From Sphingomonadales bacterium (lineage in GTDB: Bacteria; Pseudomonadota; Alphaproteobacteria; Sphingomonadales; Sphingomonadaceae): a DNA stretch of 37,884 nt. The notes beneath the pieces were generated by a model. It made no database searches and was not told where the DNA came from. It was given only the letters and a program-made list of their open reading frames with translations. A program made the translations under genes and the position numbers. Of this stretch, positions 18,464-27,259 are shown one piece after another. How positions within the stretch are numbered: the stretch's first letter is position 1; each line of letters opens with the position of its first letter. The stretch is taken from NCBI GenBank assembly GCA_013297725.1, contig JAAFIB010000021.1, forward strand, positions 1 to 37,884, in the 5' to 3' direction.

Positions 18464-18856
18464 AGTATGTCTCCAAAATGTGAAACTGTTTTAAACTGTT
18501 TCCAAGAACGAAATCGGCGTCGTTTTGGATGCAATGCGCCAAAAGATATTTCACACCAATCCGGGAATTGCGATGACAGGTGCGTAAACCCCAAAACAGG
18601 CAAGCCGATATCGCTTGACTTTGCGAGTTTGTTCCTGTATTGTTCTAAATGGTTCTTTGATATCGTCTGCCGCCTTATTTCCAATTCTCCGGCACAAATG
18701 TGCCCGCCGCACAAATCCTACACTGCGTAGGAAAGCCAAAGCCTGCCTTACTGGTAAACTAGCTGTAAACTTGCATTTAACACGGGTGTGTCCTCGCCGC
18801 GTTCCAAAACCGTTTAGGTGAGACTTTAGTGTGACTTTCCGCCGATGTGGCGCAAC
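18464..18856. other. intergenic region with SOS-type promoter, no clear gene
   Basis: These 393 bases hold the upstream region of the secreted protein gene (minus strand) and the plus-strand promoter with LexA box at 18615-18645. Plus-strand frames after that promoter are short or start at TTG without a ribosome site, so no protein is called. A transcript starting near 18650 could end at the hairpin 18863-18886, about 240 nt, which would fit an untranslated RNA, but this is inference. Confidence 0.55.
18615..18645 (+). promoter_or_regulatory. sigma70-like promoter overlapped by LexA box
   Basis: A -35 TTGACT (18615-18620), a 17-bp spacer and a -10 TATTGT (18638-18643) form a good housekeeping promoter. 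The sequence GTTCCTGTATTGTTC (18631-18645) is an exact GTTC-N7-GTTC LexA operator covering the -10. A third GTTC half-site follows at 18652-18655. No gene is obvious downstream on this strand. Confidence 0.7.
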
Positions 18857-18886
18857 AAAAAACCCCGCCCAGTTGCCCGGGCGAGG
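18857..18886 (-). terminator. rho-independent terminator of the FAS1 lipoprotein gene
   Basis: On the minus strand, CCTCGCCC (18886-18879) pairs over an 8-base loop with GGGCGGGG (18870-18863; one T-G pair) and is followed by TTTTTT (18862-18857). It lies about 95 bp after the FAS1 stop codon. Confidence 0.85.
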
Positions 18887-18980
18887 TTCCTTTCGATCCC
18901 ATCACTGCCTGCCAAGGGGGATAGCGGGCAGCGCGGGCGAATTTATGGTTTTGCGCTTGCCGCGTTGCCGCGTGCCCGCG

Positions 18981-19577
18981 TTATGGCATTACGACCGTGT
19001 CGATCGTGTGGACCACGCCGTTCGATGCCGCGATGTCAGTTGCGGTGATCGTCGACTTGCCGCCCTTGGCATCGGTCAACTGCACCTTGTCACCCGCCAT
19101 GCTGGCTTTCAGGCTGCCGCCACCAACGGTTTTAATCGTCGCGGTGCCTTTGCCATCGGTGATCATCTTGACCACATCGGCGGCCTTCACATTGCCCGCA
19201 ACGACATGATATTTCAGGATCGCGCCCAGCTTATCCTTTGCCTCTGGCTTCATCAGGCCGTCTAGCGTTGCCTTATCCACCTTTGCAAAGGCTGCATTGG
19301 TTGGCGCAAACACTGTGAACGGACCTGTGCCCGACAGTGTTTCACCAAGGCCCGCTGCGGTTACGGCCGCGACCAATGTCGACAGATCGGCATTACCCTG
19401 AGCCAAAGCGACGATATTCTTCGCCTCTTTTGTCTCGCCTGCCATCGGTTCTGCGGCGGCAGTTTCATCCTGCACCATCACATCGTCAGCAGCAGGGGTT
19501 TCTGTCGGCGCCGAGCAAGCCGCCAGCGACGCTGTAGCAAGGCCCGCGATCATAGAGATTTTAAAAGCTTTCATCAT
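18981..19577 (-). CDS. fasciclin (FAS1) domain lipoprotein
   Basis: Secreted, lipid-anchored protein with a single FAS1 adhesion domain. MMKAFKISMIAGLATASLAAC carries a lipobox LAAC. A Glu/Ala/Pro-rich linker follows to about residue 50, then the domain with TLVAAVTAAGLGETLSGTGP, the H1 motif FTVFAPTNAAF, YHVVAG and the H2-type end NGVVHTIDTVVMP. I use the ATG pair at 19577/19574 (AAGGA five to eight bases upstream) and not the open frame to 19610. In alphaproteobacteria such proteins take part in surface attachment; the specific role here is unknown. Its own terminator follows. Confidence 0.9.
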   Translation of the reverse strand: MMKAFKISMIAGLATASLAACSAPTETPAADDVMVQDETAAAEPMAGETKEAKNIVALAQGNADLSTLVAAVTAAGLGETLSGTGPFTVFAPTNAAFAKVDKATLDGLMKPEAKDKLGAILKYHVVAGNVKAADVVKMITDGKGTATIKTVGGGSLKASMAGDKVQLTDAKGGKSTITATDIAASNGVVHTIDTVVMP

Positions 19578-19727
19578 CCTAATCCTTTTTTGCGTTTTTC
19601 CCTCACACATAGAAACGTGATGGTTTGCAAAAAGGATGCAAGGGGATGAAATAATATTGTCGCGGCTATGGGGCGGCTGAACGGGTTATGGTGCGCCTGT
19701 GGGATGTGTTGGTGCTGCCGATGGCGC

Positions 19728-21131
19728 TTAAACCAATGTTTTTGCCAGCACCTTATCGGTCAGCACAGCATCCTCCATCGCACCGACCAGCTGAACATTA
19801 CCATCAGCATCGCGGCGAGCGACAAGGACCACGAACTCTTCGGCGCCATGTGCGAACTCTGCCAGATCCTTTGCCCGCGCACTACGCAGCCGCGGACGCG
19901 GATCGGCGGCGGCAACTGGTGCGACATGCCCGCCTTTTTGCACTTTACGCGCACGGCGTTCTGCCTGAACAATGCCTTTCAGCCCGCCTTCATGGTCGGA
20001 AATCAGCTCGGCAAGCTTGCCCTGCCCCACGATATTGCGGTGCGCATAATCCAATGCGGCGGCAAATTCGGTCAACCGCGTTTTGTCATAACCCGCACCG
20101 AAAATCAGCTTTACCACCGGCGTCATCGGCGCGCGATCTTGGGCCTTTAGCCCTGAATCAGCGAGCAGTTCTGCATAATCCTGTGGGAAACGAACAGCGG
20201 CGAGGGAGAAATCATAGGCGCGGCCAATGGCGCGATACAGCGCATCGCGGCCACGCACATCCGCCTCGGATGCGGCATTCGCGCTACTGCGAGCGACATC
20301 CAGCCAATCGGCAAGGTTTGATTCCTCGGATGGCTCGGCATCCTGCTGGGCATAAGCGTCGTGTGCAAAAGCATCTTGCGCAAAGGCACCAAGTTCAAGT
20401 TCATCAGCATCAGCGTCATCGCCTGCGGACAACTCCAGCACATCTCCAGCAGGGCCATCAGCCCAAACAGGCACATGTTCGCGATGCGGCGGCAATTCGG
20501 CCAGCGCGTCCTCAACCTCCATCTGCAACGCAGATGTCAGTTCGGCGGTCGCGGCTTCTTTCCAGTTGATCACGCCATAGATGAAATCAATGGTATCATC
20601 GTCCGACGAATAGGGCAGCAATATACCGCGATACATGATGTTTACGCCGCGATCATTGACGAATTCCGCCTCAAACCCGATGGGCGCGCGGTTAGCGATA
20701 ATCTGCATATAATGGTCGGTAATCCGCGATAGCAAAGACCGCGGCGGCACTTCGTCCAGATAGCCGATCTCGGCGGGAACACCGCATTCAATACGCAATG
20801 CTTCGCCAAGGAACTGGATCGATGGATTTTCTATGCCCGATGTGAAATCAAGCAATACGCTGTAATCGCGGAAGTCTTCAACGCCTTCGGGGTCGAGCTC
20901 CTCGACATTGGGATAGTTGCCCTCGGCCAGTTGCGCGGTCCAAAAGTTATAGGCACGAACCTGCATTCGGCGCTCGTCGTTACCAAAGGCTGGCGGTGCT
21001 TCGATGCCCGCATCTTCAGTGTCTTCAGCTGCTTCCGCTTCAACAGACACGTCATCATCGAACGCGGCATAAGCTACCGGTTCGTCCTGTCCGTCACTGT
21101 TATAGGGGCCTAATCCCCGATACGTGTCCAT
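19728..21131 (-). CDS. PAS-domain protein (PAS_5-like) with acidic linker, sphingomonad type
   Basis: A cytosolic, strongly acidic protein of about 467 aa. Residues about 55-200 look like a PAS_5 (PF07310) sensor (RAYNFWTAQLAEGNYPNVEE, FLGEALRIECG, YRGILLPYSSDDD, DFIYGVINWKE). A long Asp/Ala/Glu-rich linker is followed by a helical C-terminal part with GRDALYRAIGRAYDFSLAA and a final segment FVVLVARRDADGNVQLVGA. There is no HTH or kinase domain, so what it signals to is unknown. I use the ATG at 21131 (AGGGA nine bases upstream); a GTG at 21137 is the alternative. Downstream on the same strand is the FAS1 gene, with 150 bp between. Confidence 0.72.
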   Translation of the reverse strand: MDTYRGLGPYNSDGQDEPVAYAAFDDDVSVEAEAAEDTEDAGIEAPPAFGNDERRMQVRAYNFWTAQLAEGNYPNVEELDPEGVEDFRDYSVLLDFTSGIENPSIQFLGEALRIECGVPAEIGYLDEVPPRSLLSRITDHYMQIIANRAPIGFEAEFVNDRGVNIMYRGILLPYSSDDDTIDFIYGVINWKEAATAELTSALQMEVEDALAELPPHREHVPVWADGPAGDVLELSAGDDADADELELGAFAQDAFAHDAYAQQDAEPSEESNLADWLDVARSSANAASEADVRGRDALYRAIGRAYDFSLAAVRFPQDYAELLADSGLKAQDRAPMTPVVKLIFGAGYDKTRLTEFAAALDYAHRNIVGQGKLAELISDHEGGLKGIVQAERRARKVQKGGHVAPVAAADPRPRLRSARAKDLAEFAHGAEEFVVLVARRDADGNVQLVGAMEDAVLTDKVLAKTLV

Positions 21132-21285
21132 AAACACTGGTCCCTGTTTTCGGGCAATTCCCGCCCATTCCCCTATCGTTATGCCGTGTGATGGTTAACA
21201 GCCGGTAAATTGGACATCGCTGGTCATCTGTGATTGCGCTTGAAATCGGGCGGTGCTGGCGCTAATCGCCGCCCACTAACAGCGC

Positions 21286-21361
21286 GCCGCTTTAGCTCAG
21301 TTGGTAGAGCACATCATTCGTAATGATGGGGTCGTAGGTTCGAATCCTATAAGCGGCACCA
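21286..21361 (+). tRNA. tRNA-Thr (CGT anticodon)
   Basis: Complete cloverleaf. The acceptor stem GCCGCTT pairs with AAGCGGC and discriminator A, the D-arm is AGCTCAGTTGGTAGAGC, the anticodon stem CATCA/TGATG encloses loop TTCGTAA, and the T-arm contains GGTTCGAATCC. CCA is encoded. The anticodon CGT reads the threonine codon ACG. Confidence 0.97.
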
Positions 21362-21468
21362 TTTTCAGACATCTCCTACTAGACCGCACGCGACCATAGC
21401 GCGCTTGAACAAAGCCCGTTCCGCTTATAGTGATGGTGCAGTTTACACGCGGAAAGGCCGAGGATCCG

Positions 21469-23457
21469 ATGCGACACGATGATGTGAGCGATCTGGGCTT
21501 GTCAAATCCTGCGGCATATCTTGATATAGGCATTACCGGACATCGCAGCGGCCATCCGGTCTTTTCTGCCAACCACGACCGTATCGCCGAGAGTTTAAGC
21601 CAACTGGTTATCATTATTGCGCAGCTGGCGCATCAGGAGGTGCAAACGACAGATGCCGGGAAAAGGGGGGGTATTCGGCTGCACTCTTTGCTTTCATACG
21701 GTACTGATTTGATGGGAGCGCATGCGGCGATTGCGCAGGATTGGGCGGTTCACGCACCTTTGCCGTTTGGCCGCGCGCTAAACCTTGCCATCAACGCCCA
21801 ACCATCAAGCGTTAGCGATATGGAGGCTTTGCTTAGCGGTGCGGCTGTATCGGACGCAGTCACAACCGAGCGTGCCGCTGAAATCACAGCGATTGCCGAT
21901 CAGGTCAATGTGTTCGAACTTGCCGAACAAGACATTGAGATAGAAGCACTTTACCGTGCGCATCTGACCGCGCCTGATGACGAGCCAGCAGAACAAGCGT
22001 TTGCCGCGATCTGTTCTGATCGCGCGGCAATGGCGGCGCGCGTTATGGTCGAACATTCCGACATGTTGATCGGCATCTGGGATGGTGTCACACGCGGCGC
22101 AATCGGCGGAACGCGCCACACAATAGAGGCAGCGCTGGAACACGGCATACCGGTTATCTGGATCGATGCGCGAAACCCGGAACGCTGGCATGTGCTGCGC
22201 GCAGCAGAAGAGCTAGCAGGCATCGCGCAGCGGCCATCAAGCACTCAACCTATAGACGCACTAAAAGCGGTCGTCACAAACGCTTTGCAACCATCGGGCG
22301 AAACAAAGCAAACCGCCCATGGCAACGAAAAGTGGCGCGACAAAAGCAGCCTGTTGTTTCAGGCTTACCGGCGCGTCGAATTGTTGTTTGGCGAACCCGG
22401 AAAGAGGCCTTTTAGAAGCCTGCGTCAAAACTACGAACACCCGCTTCAAATTGCCAGTGGAAGCGGTGCGCCTATGCTGGCCGCGGCAACCGCGCTGCCC
22501 GGCGTTGACCCTTTGATCCCTGCTCGTATCGCAAGGGATGTTCTGAAACCTTTTGCCTGGGCTGATGGAGTATCGACATGGCTTTCAGATGCCTATCGCG
22601 GCGGCATGGTCGCCAGCTTTTTCCTGTCCGCTTTTGCGATCATCGGCGGCATTGCCTATTTGCCCTTTGCTTCGGTTGACCAGAAATGGGGCTTTGCCGC
22701 GTTTGAATTTTTATTGCTGGCAATGATCGTTGCCATCTTTTTCACGGGAAAGCGCCTGCGCTGGCACGAACGCTGGTTCGAAACGCGCCGCATCGCCGAG
22801 TATTTTCGTCATTCGCCAATCTTGCTGTTGCTGGGCGCAGCAAGGCCCGCCGGCAGATGGCCCCGCGGCGCAGACGGGAACTGGCCCGAACATTATGTGC
22901 GCCACGCATTGCGCAGCATCGGCTTGCCGCGAATGAAAGTGACGCCCGCATTTCTACGCGGTGTGCTTGCGTTGATGCGCGACCACCATGTCGTTCCGCA
23001 AAGCCGCTATCACCGCGAAAAAGCGGACAGACTAAAACGCGCGCAGCATAATCTTGACCGCACATCGGAATTTCTGTTTTTGCTCGCGGTATTGTCTGTC
23101 GCCATTTATCTTGTGATCGAGTTCGGTGCCGGCATGGGATGGCTTGCGCACACTCTGCCCCATGATGTTGCAAAGACTTTCACGTTTTTGGGCGTGCTAT
23201 TCCCGACAATGGGCGGCGCATTTGCAGGGGTGCATTATTTTGGTGATTTCGAACGGTTCGCCGCAATCTCGGCAATTACTGCCGAGAAGCTGAGCGATGT
23301 GGAAACGCGGATCGGCTTTTTGCTGAACGCACCGGACAGCGAGATCACCTATACACGCGTATCTGGCCTGGCCCATGCGATTGACGATATCGTCGTTGCC
23401 GAAATTGAAAATTGGCAAGCGGTGTTTGGCGGAAAACATATCACTGTGCCTGTTTAG
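21469..23457 (+). CDS. SLOG-like nucleotide-binding protein fused to SLATT-like membrane effector (putative defence protein)
   Basis: A 662-aa fusion. The N-terminal about 18-240 looks like a Rossmann/SLOG module (DIGITGHR at 19-26; SDMLIGIWDG, GAIGGTRHTIEAALEHGIPV and IWID across 197-233). In SLOG proteins these segments bind nucleotide-derived ligands. The C-terminal half has four predicted TM helices in two pairs: about 380-400 with 408-426, and 534-553 with 571-590. The first pair is followed by KRLRWHERWFETRRIAEYFR, much like SLATT effectors. By analogy it could open a membrane pore on binding a signal nucleotide; this is inference. I use the ATG at 21469 (GAGG five bases upstream); the frame is open to 21430. 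It begins 107 bp after tRNA-Thr. Confidence 0.62.
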   Translation: MRHDDVSDLGLSNPAAYLDIGITGHRSGHPVFSANHDRIAESLSQLVIIIAQLAHQEVQTTDAGKRGGIRLHSLLSYGTDLMGAHAAIAQDWAVHAPLPFGRALNLAINAQPSSVSDMEALLSGAAVSDAVTTERAAEITAIADQVNVFELAEQDIEIEALYRAHLTAPDDEPAEQAFAAICSDRAAMAARVMVEHSDMLIGIWDGVTRGAIGGTRHTIEAALEHGIPVIWIDARNPERWHVLRAAEELAGIAQRPSSTQPIDALKAVVTNALQPSGETKQTAHGNEKWRDKSSLLFQAYRRVELLFGEPGKRPFRSLRQNYEHPLQIASGSGAPMLAAATALPGVDPLIPARIARDVLKPFAWADGVSTWLSDAYRGGMVASFFLSAFAIIGGIAYLPFASVDQKWGFAAFEFLLLAMIVAIFFTGKRLRWHERWFETRRIAEYFRHSPILLLLGAARPAGRWPRGADGNWPEHYVRHALRSIGLPRMKVTPAFLRGVLALMRDHHVVPQSRYHREKADRLKRAQHNLDRTSEFLFLLAVLSVAIYLVIEFGAGMGWLAHTLPHDVAKTFTFLGVLFPTMGGAFAGVHYFGDFERFAAISAITAEKLSDVETRIGFLLNAPDSEITYTRVSGLAHAIDDIVVAEIENWQAVFGGKHITVPV

Positions 23458-23798
23458 CGTCCTTTAGTGTGATGAAATTTGGCAATTACATTTTAGGTAA
23501 TAAACTGCATCAGCGGCGCGGCGCTAACCTCCAGAGGTGGAAGAGGCTATGACGGGTACGCATCAGCAAATTGGTCAGCAAAGCTGTGTTCGCGACACGT
23601 CAATCGCTTGGATAATACGTACCGCCCGCGCCTGATCAGCTCCTGCATAGCTGATAAAAATTGTCCTCTACCTTTGATCAGGATCGCTAGCTTGTAAATC
23701 GTTTTCGGTGACAGTCATGCCGGACAGATTTGGATGGTCCCAAGCTTGACGTCTTGTGACGATAGCTATTTGCGGTGGTGGTAGGCAGTATCGGAACC
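23458..23798. other. intergenic region between SLOG gene and lasso locus
   Basis: About 340 bases lie between the convergent ends of the SLOG gene and the nucleotidyltransferase gene. I see no RNA gene or clear terminator. A 28-codon frame at 23550-23636 has a good purine-rich ribosome site (GGAAGAGG) but no recognisable product. The tract is likely the left boundary of the lasso locus. Confidence 0.5.
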
Positions 23799-25061
23799 CT
23801 AGGGCGCCTTGTCATACATCCAGTTTCTGACATCCTTGGCCCGACCAACATCGTGCATCAATCCGGCATCATGCTTGGCAAAAATCAGCCTGTTCATCTG
23901 ATACATAAGCCAGCGGGGGTATTGCAGTATCGACCAATATCTGGTCGTCGCAGCGCCTGAAAAAGACGCTAAATGATGCAATGGCGGAAAGGCTCGCTTG
24001 ACGAACCTATGCGCTTTATTAGACACAGTCGCGTCGTCACCGAACTCAGCTTTTATACCGATTAATCCACGGTAATCAAAATCCTGAAGTGATAACAAAG
24101 CGGCGCTTTCGCGTTGATGGGGTAAAGGTGCAGCAATACTGCCAGAATAAAACTCCCGCCACGCATCGGAACCATGATAATAGGATGCCAGTTCGAGGAT
24201 CATGATGCACCCACGGGTCCAGTTACCTGCCTGTGCCATCTGCCAAAATATCGGCCAATCGATATCGGCGCTTTCAAGCAAAACAGCGATATCGCTAAAC
24301 GTTAGTGGGCCGTTGTTGAACTGATGATCATACGCAGCATGTACGATAAGGTGCAGCAACGTGTCTGTTGGCGACAAATATGGTATTCCATCCCGATACT
24401 GTCGGCGGGCCATTAAATACGGGACATCATCCAAAGTTTGCTGTGCCGAAGAACCCAAAGGCACCGTCAGCAGTCTCGTATGCACCTCTAAATGCAACCC
24501 TGTCTCGATGCAGCGCATAGGTGGTAGATGTTTGGCATCATACAGAGCACCCTCCAGCGGCATCGGAGAATCGCAATCGCGGACAAAGCCGTTTTTTTGA
24601 AGCAGCGCATAAACCGATAGAACCTTTGCTGGTTCGACAAGGATATCTATGTCACGCAACGGCCTTAAAGCAGGATCATCATACGCATATTGCGACAACC
24701 ACGCGCCCTTTAAGGCCGCAAAAGGAATGTTTGCTGTTTCCAAAATTGCGTTCAGACGAGCCAGTGTTTTGCGAAACGCCAGATACCGCAATGCAGCCTT
24801 TCGGTAAGCACTGGCCCATTGGTTAAGAACATCGGCAGGGACGGCATCACCCAATTCCAGCGCCTGTATGCGGCGGTGAAGCATTGGTCCAACACGGTGT
24901 TGTTTTGCTATCTTACACAGTGCGTACCAGTCCTTGTCCGCAAAAGACTTCAGTCGATCGCCTGTGACCGTCTGTGCGGTCGAGATCAGGTCTAGCAACA
25001 CATGCTTGATATCGTCTTCGGGTGCCGTAATCGGTGAGTGCACTCTATTTTCAACCATCAC
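23799..25061 (-). CDS. nucleotidyltransferase family protein (PF14907-like), lasso-peptide tailoring candidate
   Basis: A 420-aa protein with the features of the uncharacterised NTP_transf_5 family: LKG at 117-119, then LRPLRDIDILVEP at 132-144 with the paired aspartates (D137, D139) of a pol-beta-like nucleotidyltransferase, and LHLEVHTRLL at 189-198 for the third acidic/His strand. The C-terminal half is helical. Family members occur in lasso-peptide clusters that also contain an HPr-kinase-like enzyme. In the pseudomycoidin system, as I recall it, such an enzyme acts on the phosphorylated C-terminus. By analogy this one may transfer a nucleotide or sugar group to a phosphorylated Ser20. 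Its ATG overlaps the end of the oxygenase gene by 4 bp; it is the last gene of a three-gene leftward unit. Confidence 0.8.
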   Translation of the reverse strand: MMVENRVHSPITAPEDDIKHVLLDLISTAQTVTGDRLKSFADKDWYALCKIAKQHRVGPMLHRRIQALELGDAVPADVLNQWASAYRKAALRYLAFRKTLARLNAILETANIPFAALKGAWLSQYAYDDPALRPLRDIDILVEPAKVLSVYALLQKNGFVRDCDSPMPLEGALYDAKHLPPMRCIETGLHLEVHTRLLTVPLGSSAQQTLDDVPYLMARRQYRDGIPYLSPTDTLLHLIVHAAYDHQFNNGPLTFSDIAVLLESADIDWPIFWQMAQAGNWTRGCIMILELASYYHGSDAWREFYSGSIAAPLPHQRESAALLSLQDFDYRGLIGIKAEFGDDATVSNKAHRFVKRAFPPLHHLASFSGAATTRYWSILQYPRWLMYQMNRLIFAKHDAGLMHDVGRAKDVRNWMYDKAP

Positions 25062-26257
25062 TGTGGTCGCAAATCAAAGGCAACACATATCCGCTTTTCG
25101 GCCGTGCCGTGGGCATAAGTGCGATGATAAGTATGCGAGGGGAAGGTCAAAAGCAATCCGCTCTGCGGCCTGACAATCTGCTCGCCAAATTGCGTGCTAG
25201 CCTCTGCCCCGACTAGTTCTTCGGGCAGGCCGAACGCCAAGCATCCACTGTGGTCGCTGCCCTTTGCTATCGTGTCAGGAATCTGGACGTAATAGACACC
25301 GCTGAGCCAGCCAAATTGATGCACATGCCAAGTTTCAAAACCCTTGCTTTCGGTGATTACACACCAGTTACGAAGCAGAGCGTTTTCTGGACAAGCCGCG
25401 GCCCATTTATGGTCAGACTTTTTCAAGGCAGCGAGGTGCTTGTTCAATGATTTGGTGATTTGCGCGATCAGCGTTTTGAACAATGGCGTATCCGGTCGCG
25501 ACGGATTTTCAATACGCCAGGTCAATTCAGACGCGCTACCGTATCGTTCATACCGCATTGCAGGGTGGTTGACCAACTCTTGAGCCAACGCTGTGTTGAA
25601 CTCCTTGATCGTCGCCCAACCTTCGGGCGGTTGAAGCTGCTCGCTTTGGTGCAAACTATCAAAGCCCTCTGCAGTGCGAGCCGATGCAATATCGCCCGCC
25701 TGCGCAAAGGCAAGCACACGTGCGCCGAAAAGACGCGCATGGTCTGCACCGTGTTCTAACAACTCATCGGTCAGCTTTAGCAAAGCATCGGAACGCCCTT
25801 CGTCCAAAAGGATCGCCGCCAATCGTTTACAGGCATCTTTGTTGTGCGGATCAAGCTCCAACGCACGACGAAGCGTTACCTTTGCCAGTTCGGTATGGCC
25901 CAACCGGGCCTCACATTTACCGCGTGCAGCAAGAACTGCTGAGCGTTGCATATCATTTTCACTCAAAGCAAAAGCGTGATTTCCAGCCTTTAAAGCACGT
26001 TCGTTGTCGACGTTTCTTTCCCTGGAAATATACCCTTGGATCAGGAACATCTGGTCGCGATACCCGCGCTCTGGGATGGACTCGAGCAACATAATCGCTT
26101 CTTCGAATTGGTCATCCATCAACAACATACGGGCCAGCTGCCCGCAAATGGCAGGGCTTGGACTTTTTAGATGGGCCGTGCGCAGCAGGTCCAGTTCTTG
26201 CCCCAGTGTAAGCTGCTTTTCACCTTCAAGCTCAATGTGCGGGATCCTCAAAACCAT
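25058..26257 (-). CDS. TPR protein with 2OG-Fe(II) oxygenase domain, copy 1
   Basis: A 399-aa protein. Residues about 20-200 are TPR-like helical repeats (AVLAARGKCEARLGHTELAK, TLRRALELDPHNKDACKRLA). Residues 210-399 are a putative 2-oxoglutarate/Fe(II) oxygenase of the PF13759 type, with WHVHQFGWLSGVYYVQIP (metal-site candidates H311, H313), FPSHTYHRTYAH (H378) and KRICVAFDL (R389, the 2OG-binding candidate). Such enzymes hydroxylate amino-acid side chains. In this context the likely substrate is the lasso peptide, with TPRs for docking. It is paralogous to the gene at 29080-30285 across its whole length. It lies between the propeller gene and the nucleotidyltransferase in one transcription unit. 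Confidence 0.83.
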   Translation of the reverse strand: MVLRIPHIELEGEKQLTLGQELDLLRTAHLKSPSPAICGQLARMLLMDDQFEEAIMLLESIPERGYRDQMFLIQGYISRERNVDNERALKAGNHAFALSENDMQRSAVLAARGKCEARLGHTELAKVTLRRALELDPHNKDACKRLAAILLDEGRSDALLKLTDELLEHGADHARLFGARVLAFAQAGDIASARTAEGFDSLHQSEQLQPPEGWATIKEFNTALAQELVNHPAMRYERYGSASELTWRIENPSRPDTPLFKTLIAQITKSLNKHLAALKKSDHKWAAACPENALLRNWCVITESKGFETWHVHQFGWLSGVYYVQIPDTIAKGSDHSGCLAFGLPEELVGAEASTQFGEQIVRPQSGLLLTFPSHTYHRTYAHGTAEKRICVAFDLRPQ

Positions 26258-26312
26258 TATTCACGTTCACTAACATTCATCCGGCTAAACATTGCTGTCT
26301 ATCAGTAACAGC

Positions 26313-27230
26313 TCAAATGGCAACGATGTCGGCTGGTGGCCCGCCCAGTTCGATTTTAGCAAGCCTGTTCAATGCGCCATCCAATACAACGACGGCACCG
26401 GGAAGTGCATCACGGTTTTGACGCGGGCCAAAGCTGGATATGCCGACGATCATAGCATTCCCAGAACATGCAAGACCGCGAGTCATTCGGTCGAAATCGA
26501 TTTTTACCCGGCGCCCATCCGAGGTAAGAAGCTCGCCCGTCATCGATGCAGAACACCAGATCGTGCCGCTATCATCTGCAACAATATCATGGCAACAACG
26601 GCCATCCAGCGTCACCCGCTCTAACAGCTGCCATTCAGAATCAAGCCATGCCAGCTCGCTGCACTTTTCCGGTGAAACCTTACCATTGTGTAACATAATG
26701 GCGATGCGGTCGCCAATCTGTGCGACCGAGTTCATATGGAGATAAGCACCTGTCTTACCGGTCGCTGGAACAAGGGGAAACGGTGTTTTTACGTCAATAG
26801 GTTTGCCGTCGAGCGCATAGCGTAAAATCACTTGGTTGGCAGTATCGATGACGCACAACAGCTCGTTTACAATTCCGATTTGATGGCAACTCGCATCAAG
26901 GCCTTTTACCAGCACATCAGGTGCAGATAACTGCCCCTTGGCCATAGTCATTTTAACAATGCGGCCAAGCTTAAGCGTTCGATCTCGCTGAGCACAATTT
27001 TCAAAAAGATAGATGTCTGGACCATAAAGACAGATGCCAAAAAACCAACCATGCGCGACTAGCTTGGCACCTTTTAGATTGACGGCGTACAAACCGTTAT
27101 GCGTTGTAACTAACCAGTCATAGCCCCGGATGTCGGTGTCAACCAACCTGACATGATCGCGATTATAGCTGTCACGCACCAGTGCCTTTCGGATTGCACG
27201 GCGTGCATCAATTGCAAAAGCTGTGGCCAT
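26313..27230 (-). CDS. propeller-like hypothetical protein in lasso locus (305 aa)
   Basis: No family named with confidence. No signal peptide or TM helix. The sequence shows a run of repeated four-strand-like units with the rhythm of a beta-propeller: YDWLVTTHNGLYAVNLKGAK, IYLFENCAQRDRTLKLGRIV, LDASCHQIGIVNELLCVIDTANQVIL, GDRIAIMLHNGKV, WLDSEWQLLERVTLDGRCCH, DDSGTIWCSASMTGELLTSD. It is the first gene of the leftward unit propeller-oxygenase-nucleotidyltransferase and is divergent from the cyclase gene, with 29 bp between. It might bind the peptide or scaffold the tailoring enzymes. Its linkage to lasso genes is the only functional clue. Confidence 0.6.
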   Translation of the reverse strand: MATAFAIDARRAIRKALVRDSYNRDHVRLVDTDIRGYDWLVTTHNGLYAVNLKGAKLVAHGWFFGICLYGPDIYLFENCAQRDRTLKLGRIVKMTMAKGQLSAPDVLVKGLDASCHQIGIVNELLCVIDTANQVILRYALDGKPIDVKTPFPLVPATGKTGAYLHMNSVAQIGDRIAIMLHNGKVSPEKCSELAWLDSEWQLLERVTLDGRCCHDIVADDSGTIWCSASMTGELLTSDGRRVKIDFDRMTRGLACSGNAMIVGISSFGPRQNRDALPGAVVVLDGALNRLAKIELGGPPADIVAI

Positions 27231-27259
27231 AATCTTCGCCTAGCGCCCTTGCAGATACG

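Noticed and set aside
19688-20569. 293-codon open frame antisense to the PAS protein gene
   Set aside because: Extreme His/Arg/Pro composition typical of antisense shadows; the minus-strand PAS reading is better.
21286-21361. tRNA-Thr as attachment site of an island covering the SLOG and lasso genes
   Set aside because: I saw no second copy of the tRNA 3' end and no integrase gene in the window.
23550-23636. 28-codon frame MTGTHQQIGQQSC... with a strong purine-rich ribosome site
   Set aside because: Too short, no recognisable motif and no partner; it cannot be told from chance.
23715-23755. Possible transposase scrap (DLDGPKLDVL-like reading)
   Set aside because: The resemblance to IS110-type N-termini is only a few residues and is followed at once by a stop.
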